Shown here one piece after another: positions 16,529 to 25,178 of a DNA stretch of 64,000 nt. The translations under genes were made by a program, and so were the position numbers. Source of the DNA: Flammeovirga aprica JL-4 (GTDB lineage: Bacteria; Bacteroidota; Bacteroidia; Cytophagales; Flammeovirgaceae); NCBI RefSeq assembly GCF_012844305.1, contig NZ_JABANE010000026.1, positions 1-64,000 of the forward strand, read 5' to 3'. How positions within the stretch are numbered: the stretch's first letter is position 1; each line of letters opens with the position of its first letter. The notes under the pieces are model-generated. The model made no database searches. It worked only from the letters and a program-made list of their open reading frames with translations, and was not told the DNA's origin.

Positions 16529-17480
16529 GTTTATGCCTATTCATAGCGGACATATCAATTTGATTGAGTTTGCAACTACAAAATGTGATGAAGTAATTGT
16601 ATGGATTTGCGTTTCCAATAAAGAAACAATGACGGCTGATTTACGCTTCAAATGGGTGAAGGAAATTTTTAAAAATCAACCTAAAATAGTTCCAATCCTT
16701 TTTGAGTATGATGAAGCACTGTTTCCTAATACATCTGAGTCATCCACATCCGTTTCTAAAATTTGGTCAGAAGCTATCAAGAAACATTTGCCAAAAATTG
16801 ATGTCATTATTAGTTCTGAAAAGTATGGTGATTATGTGGCGGAATATTTAGAGATAGAGCACATACATTATCCTCTGCCTCGACAGATATCAGCAACCGA
16901 AATCAGACAAAACCCCTACAAAAACTGGGGTTTTGTTCCTGAAGTTGTGAAGCCTTACTATTTTCGAAAAATCTGCATTTTAGGTACTGAATCAACAGGT
17001 AAAAGTACGCTTACTAAAAAGCTTGCTGAGGTTTTTAAATCTGAATATGTGTCAGAAGCAGGAAGAGATATTGTAGAAAATTCAAATACCTGCAATGCTC
17101 ATGATTTGATGGATATAGCACAAACTCACGCCAATCTCATCCTTCAAAAAAGTAAGAAATTAGACCGCATCCTTTTTATTGATACTGATATTAATATCAC
17201 TAAATCTTACTCCAAATTTCTTTTCAATCAGGAACTTTATGTTGAAGAATGGATTGAAGAAGCTAATAAATGTGATTTGTATATCTACCTTGATAATGAT
17301 GCTCCTTTTATCCAAGATGGCACAAGGTTATCAGAACCCGACCGTAATACACTTGATGGCTTTCATAAAACTCAATTAAAAAGGGCTGGGATAGATTATC
17401 ATTTAATTCAAGGAGATTGGAATGAAAGGTTTGAGAAGGTGTATCAATTGATTGTTGAACGTTTTGGGATTGTTGGTTAA
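16503..17480 (+). CDS. nadR: NadR-like bifunctional NMN adenylyltransferase / ribosylnicotinamide kinase
   Basis: Residues 1-155 are a nucleotidyltransferase domain: GKFMPIHSGH with His14 and His17 as the (H/T)xGH catalytic motif, and ISATEIR at 129-135. About 157-325 are a P-loop kinase domain with Walker A GTESTGKST at 161-169, FIDTD as an acidic motif and a later DGTRLSEPDR. The enzyme phosphorylates ribosylnicotinamide to NMN and adenylates it to NAD. The N-terminal helix-turn-helix of enterobacterial NadR is absent; regulation is supplied by the separate Nudix regulator. It is the last gene of the operon, and the convergent neighbour ends 8 bases away. Confidence 0.9.
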   Translation: MRRGLVLGKFMPIHSGHINLIEFATTKCDEVIVWICVSNKETMTADLRFKWVKEIFKNQPKIVPILFEYDEALFPNTSESSTSVSKIWSEAIKKHLPKIDVIISSEKYGDYVAEYLEIEHIHYPLPRQISATEIRQNPYKNWGFVPEVVKPYYFRKICILGTESTGKSTLTKKLAEVFKSEYVSEAGRDIVENSNTCNAHDLMDIAQTHANLILQKSKKLDRILFIDTDINITKSYSKFLFNQELYVEEWIEEANKCDLYIYLDNDAPFIQDGTRLSEPDRNTLDGFHKTQLKRAGIDYHLIQGDWNERFEKVYQLIVERFGIVG

Positions 17481-17488
17481 AAGCTGTT

Positions 17489-18025
17489 TTACCTTAGTGC
17501 ACGCTTTGCAGCAGGTATATTTATTATACCGCAACCATCAACCACCCAATCATTTTTTAATTTTATAACTTTCATGGTGATTTTAAATTCTTTCCATCTT
17601 ATACCTTCTACAGTCAAATAATAATTTGTTGTATCAAAGTTAGAAAGCCTAAAACCTTCCTCAGGATAATCTTGAGCATCAAAGATTGGGTCAAAACCTA
17701 GTCCTATTTCAGGGTCATTTTTTTCTGCTAAAGCAATAATTGTATGAAGCTCTGATTTAAATGAATTACTGATGTTTGAATTGCCTTCCACCCAATTAAT
17801 TATTTCTATCTGTTCATTCATCCTGTTACAGTTTTTTACGTAATCATTGATGAATTTTATCGCTACCTCAGTGGCCTCGTTATTATCTTTCAATTTACAA
17901 AAGATAATATTTGTATTATTACCAGTCTGACACTGTCTGTCCTTTTCTGTTGGAATAAAGCTATCGTTAGAAGTATTGAAGCTTAAATTTATTAAACTAA
18001 ATAATAGTAGAAGTGTGTTTCTCAT
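17489..18025 (-). CDS. Exported NTF2-like (DUF3828-type) protein, 178 aa
   Basis: A short signal peptide (about 1-18, MRNTLLLLFSLINLSFN) precedes a domain with an initial helix (ATEVAIKFINDYVKNCNRM), a Pro/Asp-rich middle (LGFDPIFDAQDYPEEGF) and C-terminal strands (KITMKVIKLKNDWVVDGCG). This is the layout of NTF2-like DUF3828 proteins. Function is unknown; related proteins are often small-molecule binders or immunity factors. It ends head-to-head with the NAD operon with only 8 bases between them and no obvious terminator. Confidence 0.65.
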   Translation of the reverse strand: MRNTLLLLFSLINLSFNTSNDSFIPTEKDRQCQTGNNTNIIFCKLKDNNEATEVAIKFINDYVKNCNRMNEQIEIINWVEGNSNISNSFKSELHTIIALAEKNDPEIGLGFDPIFDAQDYPEEGFRLSNFDTTNYYLTVEGIRWKEFKITMKVIKLKNDWVVDGCGIINIPAAKRALR

Positions 18026-18064
18026 TAGTCATTAAGTTTTTTAAAAAATAATGTAGAGTAATAA

Positions 18065-18547
18065 TTATAAAATCAATTCCCAATACCCCACATCAACCCA
18101 CTGATCGAATTTAAACCCTACCTCTTTAAATTGAGCTACTTTTTCAAAACCAAATTTCTCATGGAGTTTTGTACTCCCTTCATTGGGTAATGCTATACCT
18201 CCAATTACCGCATGAACTTCAGTTTTCCTAAGTCTATCCAATAATTCCTTGTAAAGTTGTGTTCCTATTCCTCCTTTTACCTCGGTGTGTTTTAAATAGA
18301 CTGTACTCTCCACAGAATATTTGTAAGCACATCTTGATTTCCATTCTGATGCATAGGCATAACCTACTACTTCATTATTTTTCTCAAAGACAACCCATGG
18401 TAGGCTTTCTTTTTTTGATAGGATTCTTTCTTCTATATCTTCCGGCTTGAGGGCTGTTTCTTCAAAGGTTACTACTGTATTTTCGATATAGTAGTTATAG
18501 ATTTCAGCTACTGCTTTAGCGTCTGTTAGTTGTATGTCTCGTATCAT
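18065..18547 (-). CDS. GNAT N-acetyltransferase (phosphinothricin acetyltransferase-like)
   Basis: At 160 residues this is the usual length for the Pat/MnaT group. The N-terminus MIRDIQLTDAKAVAEIYNYY and the motif VVTFEE are typical. The acetyl-CoA loop lies around TEVKGGIGTQLYKELLDRL (about 100-120), and HAVIGGIALPNEGSTKLHEKFGF is the conserved C-terminal half. It would acetylate a small amine, such as a methionine analogue or phosphinothricin-like compound. The true substrate cannot be inferred. Confidence 0.88.
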   Translation of the reverse strand: MIRDIQLTDAKAVAEIYNYYIENTVVTFEETALKPEDIEERILSKKESLPWVVFEKNNEVVGYAYASEWKSRCAYKYSVESTVYLKHTEVKGGIGTQLYKELLDRLRKTEVHAVIGGIALPNEGSTKLHEKFGFEKVAQFKEVGFKFDQWVDVGYWELIL

Positions 18548-18615
18548 TGTTGTTAGAATAGTTGATTTCGTTTTTATAGATCAAGAATTGTACTAATTGG
18601 TGTTTTGAGGGAAAT

Positions 18616-18652
18616 AAAAAAGCTCCCGAACTTCTGTCAAATTCGGGAGCTT
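18616..18652 (-). terminator. Intrinsic terminator of the TMEM43-family gene
   Basis: AAGCTCCCGAA (18620-18630) pairs perfectly with TTCGGGAGCTT (18642-18652). On the minus strand the helix is followed by a run of T, about 30 bases after the stop at 18683. Confidence 0.85.
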
Positions 18653-18682
18653 ATTCCAAACATGCTCTAAAAGAAGTAATTT

Positions 18683-19974
18683 TTAATAGTAAACTTCATC
18701 GTCTTTATAATAATACCTTTTTACAGGAATAGTTGCCAACAAAAAGACAAGTAATCCCACTAAAAGCATGAAGATAAATACAACCTCCCTGTAAGAGAAT
18801 TTATCTGTATCGTTGTAAATCAACCAAGTGACACTTGAAATTGTAAAAGTGTAAAACGTTGCCAAAGTGATCGTAATTCTTGCAAAAGTTCTTTCGATAA
18901 AACCTCCAATGACAGGTATGGAATCAGGAAGTACTCTTAGAAGTTCAAATATGAATAAGAAGCCTATCATAACACATACATAACCCAAAAACCTTCTGAA
19001 TAATAAGTCTGAATCCGTGGTTGAGTCCGCCATTCTGAAAAGTGAATCAATAGATTGATTTCCGTTTCCTATAACTGTAAATTTATTTTCGGTATCATTA
19101 CTATAGTTATCACATGAAGAGGAAGAAAACATCACTCCATTTTCTACATCTTTTGCCACTAATTTTCTCTGACGTTGTTCAGCAATTATAGAAAAAGAAT
19201 CAGGTTGAACGGCCCAAAATAGAATTTTACAATCACCGATCTGAGGAGCTTCTGGAGTGCCATTACCTACAAAAATATACTGACCTCGTTCTTTGGAAGA
19301 ATTATTCGAATAATTGGCATCACGATATAAGCTTAAGCACTTGTAATAAGCATCTCCATAAATATGATCTTTTTTTTTGTAAATTCCGAAGGAGGTATCA
19401 CAGTATAATATTGAAGGTTTTTCAACACACTTTCACCCAACTTATATCTTCCCATATTGGCTTCATCACATGTCAATGTAATATCCTCATACCTCATCTT
19501 TTTGGGATTAATATAAAGACCATTTTGCACTTCAAAATGATCACTATCTATGATATAGCTGTTCCACTCTTTATCATAATAGTATCTCGTTCTTGTGGTC
19601 TCTCCCCCATCAAAATCTCTTTTTGTTTTAGAATCAGATTTTTGTCTCCACTGATACATTAACACTTCTCTGTGAAGCTTTATAAAATTCCCTCCAACAC
19701 CAAACTCTTCGTCTGTTAAGATAGATTTCGTTTTGATAGAGTCTTGATAATACACCAATTGATTATCGAGTTGAGGATCATGATTTACATCGGCTTCTTT
19801 TATGCTTGGTTTTAAGCTGTCCAACATATCAACAGATTCGACGTAATTAATTTCTGCAGTGATTAATAAATAAGTTCCAAAAAGGAACGCAGGGATACCT
19901 ATGATAACTCCAACGATTCCATAGGCAATTCTAGAAAGAGGGTTTTCATAACCATCTTCATCATAGTATGACAT
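18683..19974 (-). pseudogene. TMEM43-family membrane protein, frame interrupted at an A9 run
   Basis: Two open frames (19974-19333 and, in the next frame, on to 18683) form one TMEM43-type protein of about 430 residues. It has an N-terminal TM (about 18-38) and a long soluble domain (GLYINPKKMRYEDITLTCDEANMGRYKLGES). After the break it continues DHIYGDAYYKCLSL, GTPEAPQIGDCKILFW and IIAEQRQRKL. It ends in three TM segments and a YYYKDDEVYY tail. The frame is lost at nine A (19378-19370 on the minus strand) inside A-AAA-AAG. A -1 ribosomal slip there, one extra A from polymerase slippage, or a one-base sequencing error would each restore the frame. The downstream part shows no decay, so the gene may be functional. 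Confidence 0.7.
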
Positions 19975-20103
19975 AACTTTAAGTTAGTTTGCTTTAAAAT
20001 AAGAAAAGTTCTTGTAACCGAAGTACTAGCTTTTCATACTGATACTTCGGGCATTAAAATTAAAGGACAAATGTTAATATGCAAAGTTATTTCGATTAAA
20101 GTA

Positions 20104-20290
20104 AACCCATAATTGAAATTATGGGCTTTTGGGAGGATAACTCATTGATCAGCTTTTGATAAAAATATTAGACTTATCTTTATTTAGAAGGTTATAAAAG
20201 CCCTAAACCTTTGAGATATCAAGTTTATAATAAAAAGTTGGAGAATGGGACAGCTTCCCATAAGCCCATGACTTCCAGTCATGGTGCACG
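20104..20290 (+). repeat. BIME/REP-like element 1 with two terminal palindromes
   Basis: The left palindrome CCCATAATT-GA-AATTATGGG (20106-20125) is followed by CTTTTGGGA. The right palindrome CCATGACT-TCC-AGTCATGG (20266-20284) is preceded by TTCCCATAAG. The two ends are inverted relative to each other (palindrome, then GGGCTTNTGGGA). The same pair of palindromes recurs in opposite orientation at 42125-42250. This is the organisation of REP pairs (BIMEs) or of non-autonomous IS200/IS605-type elements; no transposase gene is present here. Confidence 0.65.
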
Positions 20291-20339
20291 GTATTTTAAC
20301 CAATTTCTTTATCGATACTGAAAAGTTTAGAACCTGTCC

Positions 20340-21488
20340 TTATTGATTTAAAAGTTCCAATTTTTCAAAAATCTCATTTATTTTTTTTTGATTTTCTAAA
20401 ATAGTAGAATGAGGACCAAAAATATTCCCGGTACCGTCCTTGAGAATAATCTGTATTGTTTCTTTTCTTAATTCACAATACTCTTTAAGCAAATAAATTC
20501 TTGTCTGAAGGTGTTCCGGCATATCATCTAATGACTCTAAAAGTGAAAGGTTTTTCTCCCACAAAGCCATACCTTCATTTTCCAGCAATGCTAATTCATC
20601 TTTATAGAGGTATTTATTATCCAATCTAAAATCATACTGCAACATAGCAACTGCTTTTTCTTCATTCTCACCAAACTCTTCCATTACGCTCTGAAACTCT
20701 CCCAATTTATTGCCGAGCACTTGTGGTAAAAAAGATACTAATCCAATCACTAGAACTGGGATAATGATAGTAACAAATTTCAAAATATTGGGTTTCTTAA
20801 TTGAAATAGCATAAGCAACACCAATAAAAAAACCACTGACCAAACCTCCAATATGAGCCGCATTATCAATCCCGTCTATGGTAAAACCAAATACAAGATT
20901 ATAACCGATAAAGGAAAAGATACTAGACCTAAGACTTTGCATGGATTCGGAAGGCATATTCAATACTTTCAACAGTATAAATGCCAAAAAGAGACCATAC
21001 ATACCGAAAATTGCTCCTGATGCTCCAACTGAAACAATATTGTCATTGAATGCAATGCTTACAATACTGGCCATGACACCAGCACATATGTAAGAAGACA
21101 AGAATTTCTTATTTCCCAACAATGGTTCTAAGAGAATTCCAATATGTAAGAGAGCGTATGCATTGAACAGTAAGTGCAAAATACCGCCGTGCACAAATAC
21201 ACTACTCAATAATCGCCAGTAATCTCCATTCAGTGTCAAAATTTTCAAATTGCCACCCCAATTTAATAACGCCTCAGCGGTAGGAGAAAAAGGGCTGACC
21301 CCGCCTATTGACATGATTAAAAACACCAATATATTTACATAAATAATCACCGGGGTAACATAAAATTCTTTCGTCGGCTTTAATAATTTAAGGATATCTT
21401 TAAAGCTATTCGACTTTTCTTCTTCTTGAATCTCTTCCTCCTGAACTTTGTCTTGTTGTTGTTCGTTTTTCGTTTCTAAATTTTCCAT
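20340..21488 (-). CDS. Rhomboid family intramembrane serine protease with C-terminal helical extension
   Basis: A six-TM rhomboid core at about 43-255: HGGILHLLFNAYALL carries His105 and Asn109 of the HxxxN motif, GASGAIFGMYG holds the nucleophile Ser157, and DNAAHIGGL holds the catalytic His212. A charged N-terminal tail (1-35, Glu-rich) precedes the core. A soluble C-terminal region of about 120 residues follows it (FRLDNKYLYKDELALLENEG). It would cleave membrane-anchored substrates. The 50-base gap to the DUF3592 gene upstream suggests a shared transcript. Confidence 0.88.
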   Translation of the reverse strand: MENLETKNEQQQDKVQEEEIQEEEKSNSFKDILKLLKPTKEFYVTPVIIYVNILVFLIMSIGGVSPFSPTAEALLNWGGNLKILTLNGDYWRLLSSVFVHGGILHLLFNAYALLHIGILLEPLLGNKKFLSSYICAGVMASIVSIAFNDNIVSVGASGAIFGMYGLFLAFILLKVLNMPSESMQSLRSSIFSFIGYNLVFGFTIDGIDNAAHIGGLVSGFFIGVAYAISIKKPNILKFVTIIIPVLVIGLVSFLPQVLGNKLGEFQSVMEEFGENEEKAVAMLQYDFRLDNKYLYKDELALLENEGMALWEKNLSLLESLDDMPEHLQTRIYLLKEYCELRKETIQIILKDGTGNIFGPHSTILENQKKINEIFEKLELLNQ

Positions 21489-21539
21489 AATTTGCTTTAC
21501 CCATTAATAGTTTAAAAAATCTTGATACTTTATCAATAA

Positions 21540-21989
21540 TCATTCTTTACTGTTCTCACTTTTGGCTTTCCTTCTAAAACCATACAATATAAAAATACCC
21601 AAACCTGAAAAGCTGAATCCAAGGAACCCTAAGGCTAGCACTCCTCCCCAAAGTTCTAGTCCATTGTTCAAAATTGCTTCTTCTGAAGCATACTCATGAT
21701 ATAAAACTTCCACTTTCTGCCCAACTACATCATGACTGCTCCCCGGAGCATTGAACTGTATTGTGTCACCGTATTGATCAATAAATTCAATCACTAATTC
21801 CAAATTTGAATATTCATTACCCTCTTCATTGACTCTTGTGTATTCTTCAATCTCCATCACTTTTCCCCCCGTCTTAATAGAAGAGTCTAAAAACTCCGAA
21901 CTTTCTTTATAGGATAATACACTTATCACCAAACAAGCTACGCCAGGAAAAAGAAAAAAACTTGAAAAGAAAATAGATGCGATTTTCAT
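21540..21989 (-). CDS. DUF3592 membrane protein, 149 aa
   Basis: Two TM segments (about 5-27 and 112-135) flank a beta-rich extracytoplasmic domain with TGGKVMEIEEYTRV, LVIEFIDQYGDTIQF and VGQKVEVLYHEY. This is the DUF3592 pattern. Function is unknown. It lies upstream of the rhomboid protease gene on the same strand and could be a partner or substrate; that link is inference from position only. Confidence 0.75.
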   Translation of the reverse strand: MKIASIFFSSFFLFPGVACLVISVLSYKESSEFLDSSIKTGGKVMEIEEYTRVNEEGNEYSNLELVIEFIDQYGDTIQFNAPGSSHDVVGQKVEVLYHEYASEEAILNNGLELWGGVLALGFLGFSFSGLGIFILYGFRRKAKSENSKE

Positions 21990-22165
21990 TGATGAGTCAG
22001 GTTGAAATTAAAAAAATACTATAAGTGCCACATTGCTTTAGCACAAATGTATCAAATACTTTACGAAAATTCCACAACGACTTTTCCTGTTTCATTAAAG
22101 GAATAGTTTTTTTAAAAACTCAAGAATAATTGTGATATTATCGCTATCTGAAGAGGGAGGCTATT

Positions 22166-22705
22166 CTATAGGAATGATTTTGATTCCACACTTAACTTAC
22201 TTTGTAAAAGTGCATTATTTTGAAATAAATCCTGAGCAATTTTCGTATTATGTATTAAATACCTATCCCGTTTAAACATATTTTTCGAGAAAAAAGAATG
22301 TTGAATCCATTTATCAATTAATGTGATTCTATACACTTTTGAATCATTTTTAATGATTTTCATCTCAATCAATTCTTGAGGGTAACTCTCATATGTTTTG
22401 ATACTTATCTCTTTTATATCATTAAATTTTATTTCTTCTTTTTTTAAAAAGAATCTATCACTTTCTACTATTAAATTTCTACGAAAAAGAATATTATTCG
22501 GAAACAATAATAAAGAGAAAAAAACAACTAGAAATAATGGAAAAACTACAATCTTGATAAGACTGAGTTGAATAAAGAAATTATTAAACTGTTCATCAAA
22601 AATATAAAATGATATAAAAAGTGAAATTTGAAATATCATTTTAAAGTTATTGTTATAATTATTTACAACTGCAATACTCCTTTTGTCACTCAAATTGCTC
22701 CCCAT
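22166..22705 (-). CDS. Two-TM membrane protein, possible PH-like domain, 179 aa
   Basis: Two close hydrophobic segments (about 20-40 and 48-68, Phe/Leu/Val-rich) follow a short basic N-terminus. The C-terminal soluble part (about 75-179) has strands around FFLKKEEIKFNDIKEISIKT and KVYRITLIDKWI, suggestive of a bacterial PH-like fold. No family is firmly recognised. It is unlinked to its neighbours by spacing. Confidence 0.6.
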   Translation of the reverse strand: MGSNLSDKRSIAVVNNYNNNFKMIFQISLFISFYIFDEQFNNFFIQLSLIKIVVFPLFLVVFFSLLLFPNNILFRRNLIVESDRFFLKKEEIKFNDIKEISIKTYESYPQELIEMKIIKNDSKVYRITLIDKWIQHSFFSKNMFKRDRYLIHNTKIAQDLFQNNALLQSKLSVESKSFL

Positions 22706-22945
22706 AAATTACTGATTATATTAGCATTAGCTATTAACATGTCCGCCGTGATTAATAATTGATTTTATACACATTTTTACATTAGGTATAATCTAACCCT
22801 TAAAATGTTAAGTAGTCTTTTCAACCTCTCTTGATTGATTTTTAAATTTAACTTTTTTGCTTCTAATACCAAGAACATCGCAGTAGTAACATTGAGTACA
22901 TTCCTTTTTTTAAAAACAGAAGGTTTTATACTGAAAGTAAAACAA

Positions 22946-23803
22946 TTAAACCACACAATTCAACTTCCCCTTTATCTTAAATTCCTTGATAGTACTTCCG
23001 TATACTTTCTTAAACGACCTCGCCAAATGACTGCTATCTGTAAAATTAAGTTGCCATGCAATTTCCTTTAAACTTAAATCCGTATGCAACACTTTGGTTT
23101 CCACAATTTTAAGTTTAGATTTCAAAATATAATCTCCTAGACTCACTCCTGCTTGTTTTTTAAAATACTCAGAGAAATAAGATTTTGAAATGCCAAATTG
23201 ATCAGAAAGATGATTTAATCTGAGTTTTTCATTATCCAAAAGGTTTGTATTGATATAGCGTAGTATTTCTCCAAATCGACTGTCTGATTCATTGGCTTTA
23301 TCTACATATTTTTTCTCTATACTTCTAGCCAAAATATTTAATATAGAAGCAATGACACCTGTGATAATAGAAGTTGAATAAGCATCTGAAAGCAAATATT
23401 CTTTATAGATGGACTTTATATTATTGATAATAAATTGACGGTCTTGATCTGTGGATATGATATCTCCTGGCACTTTATTATAATTAGCTATAACATAAGC
23501 TATGCGGTCAAACCAAGCTTTATAATCCATCAGACCCTCTTTTTGAAGGAAATAATGATCCGTAAATCGTATAAAGTAAAACCTTGATGGTGTATTGATT
23601 TTAAAAGAATGACAATCCATTGGGGGAAGGAAAAATATATTTCCTTCATTATATTCAAACTCATGTTCATTAATACATTGCCTTCCGCTCCCTTGCTCTA
23701 CAAAAACAATTTCAAAAAAATTGTTCTTATAAGGTCGTTTTACCCATGTATCTATTTCTTCTACATGTATTTCTAATAATTTATTGATTGACTCGGTCTT
23801 CAT
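22946..23803 (-). CDS. AraC family transcriptional regulator (cupin + HTH)
   Basis: Residues about 15-90 form an AraC-type cupin ([21 protein letters not shown], then [14 protein letters not shown]). About 185-280 hold the double helix-turn-helix ([41 protein letters not shown]). It is divergent from the DUF1330, SDR and radical SAM operon that starts at 24000. Tandem 21-bp repeats lie directly before that operon, so it probably activates it in response to a small ligand. Confidence 0.9.
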   Translation of the reverse strand: MKTESINKLLEIHVEEIDTWVKRPYKNNFFEIVFVEQGSGRQCINEHEFEYNEGNIFFLPPMDCHSFKINTPSRFYFIRFTDHYFLQKEGLMDYKAWFDRIAYVIANYNKVPGDIISTDQDRQFIINNIKSIYKEYLLSDAYSTSIITGVIASILNILARSIEKKYVDKANESDSRFGEILRYINTNLLDNEKLRLNHLSDQFGISKSYFSEYFKKQAGVSLGDYILKSKLKIVETKVLHTDLSLKEIAWQLNFTDSSHLARSFKKVYGSTIKEFKIKGKLNCVV

Positions 23804-23897
23804 GGTATATATATTGGATAATTATCATTATTTACAGTACAAAATTAGACTAATGAATTCAAAATAGTATACAAACAAGTATATATTTACCTCATTT

Positions 23898-23963
23898 CCA
23901 ATAATCATACAACTCTTACCAATATTCATACAACTTAAGCCAATTCTCTACCTAGTACCTTTG
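23898..23963 (+). promoter_or_regulatory. Tandem 21-bp operator repeats and TAnnTTTG promoter element
   Basis: Two adjacent 21-bp units, 23898-23918 and 23919-23939, share CCAAT, TCATACAACT and spacing (16 of 21 bases identical); a third CCAAT begins at 23940. About 17 bases downstream is TACCTTTG (23956-23963), which fits the Bacteroidota -7 element TAnnTTTG. Direct repeats at two helical turns that overlap the -33 region are the classical layout for an AraC-type activator. Confidence 0.65.
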
Positions 23964-23999
23964 TAAGGTTGTTAATCACCACTTAAACTTTTAAATACA

Positions 24000-24302
24000 A
24001 TGGCTTACTACTCAGTATTAGATGTAACACCAACTACAGATGCATGGATTGCAGATTACCTAGAACCTGCAAACAAATTGGTTGCAAAGCATGGCGGAAA
24101 ATACCTTGCTAGAACTGCAAGTCATGAACAGATAGAAGGTGAGAAAGTAGATGCCACTCTTCGAATTTTAATCGAATGGCCTTCTAAAGATGCTGCTTTA
24201 AATTTCATGAAAGATCCTGGTTATGTTCCTCATTTAGAAGAAAGAACAGCCGGCTCTATAAGTCATCATTTCTTGATTGAAGCGAAAGATGATTTAGCAT
24301 AA
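24000..24302 (+). CDS. DUF1330 domain protein, 100 aa
   Basis: A small ferredoxin-like alpha/beta barrel protein of the DUF1330 (dimeric alpha-beta barrel) group: YYSVLDVTPTTDAWIADYL, GGKYLARTASHEQIEG, and WPSKDAALNFMKDPGYVPHL. Members are cytoplasmic and uncharacterised; some related folds are monooxygenases. It is the first gene of an operon with the SDR and radical SAM genes, and the AraC-type operators lie just upstream. Confidence 0.85.
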   Translation: MAYYSVLDVTPTTDAWIADYLEPANKLVAKHGGKYLARTASHEQIEGEKVDATLRILIEWPSKDAALNFMKDPGYVPHLEERTAGSISHHFLIEAKDDLA

Positions 24303-24376
24303 TTACTCATTACACAATGTTTAGTAGCCTTAAGGTTATTATGCATTGTGATCATTAAAATCAAAACAAGATAAAA

Positions 24377-25177
24377 GTGGAAAACAAAAATATATTCATT
24401 ACGGGTAGTACAGATGGTATTGGTAAAATTGCTGCAATTGCTTTAGCCAAACAAGGTCAAAATGTAATGGTGCATGGCAGAAGTCAAGCTAAAGTAAATG
24501 ACTTAATTAAAGAAATTGAATCTCTTACAAATAATAAAAACATTAAAGGTTTTGTTGCTGATTTCTCCAACTTGGAAGAGGTAAAAAACATGATTGCAAC
24601 GATCAGAAATACTTTTGAAAGCATAGATGTTTTGATCAATAATGCAGGTGTCTTCCATGGTACTTCAGCCAATAATAATCTAGGTTTTGATCTACGATTT
24701 ACAGTTAATTATTTGGCACCTTTTGTACTGACAAATGGATTGATAGAGTTGCTTGAAAAAGCAAATCAACCTAGAATTATCAACCTTAGTTCTGCTGCTC
24801 AAGCCAAAGTGGATTATGGGAAATTAGAAAATAAATCAATTCTTGAAGTTAATAACGCCTACGCTCAAAGCAAATTAGCTTTGACAATTTGGACGACTTA
24901 TTTGAGTGAAAAATATCAGAACATCACCTCTATTGCCGTCAATCCTGGTTCATTGTTAAGAACTAAAATGGCTTTGGATGCTTATGGACAATTCTGGTCT
25001 CCTGCTGAAAAGGGTTCTGATTTGTTAGTGGAACTGGCATTGGATGAGAAACACTACAACCGTAGCGGTGATTATTTCGACAATGATTCTGGAAGATATA
25101 CTACGGCTCATCCAGATGCATATAATAAAAATGAAATAGAGAAGTTAATTGCTTTTACACATAAAATATTAGAATAA
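24377..25177 (+). CDS. Short-chain dehydrogenase/reductase (SDR)
   Basis: A classical SDR of 266 residues. The cofactor motif TGSTDGIGK (9-17) is Gly-rich, LINNAGVFHG is the NNAG motif, and the catalytic residues are Ser in INLSSAA (about 138), Tyr162 and Lys166 (YAQSK). HGRSQAK after strand 2 supports NADP(H) use. The arrangement NPGSLLRTKM and the long C-terminus resemble retinol/daunorubicin-type dehydrogenases. Start is at the GTG at 24377. It lies 74 bases after the DUF1330 gene, and the radical SAM gene starts right after its stop. Confidence 0.87.
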   Translation: MENKNIFITGSTDGIGKIAAIALAKQGQNVMVHGRSQAKVNDLIKEIESLTNNKNIKGFVADFSNLEEVKNMIATIRNTFESIDVLINNAGVFHGTSANNNLGFDLRFTVNYLAPFVLTNGLIELLEKANQPRIINLSSAAQAKVDYGKLENKSILEVNNAYAQSKLALTIWTTYLSEKYQNITSIAVNPGSLLRTKMALDAYGQFWSPAEKGSDLLVELALDEKHYNRSGDYFDNDSGRYTTAHPDAYNKNEIEKLIAFTHKILE

Positions 25178-25178
25178 A

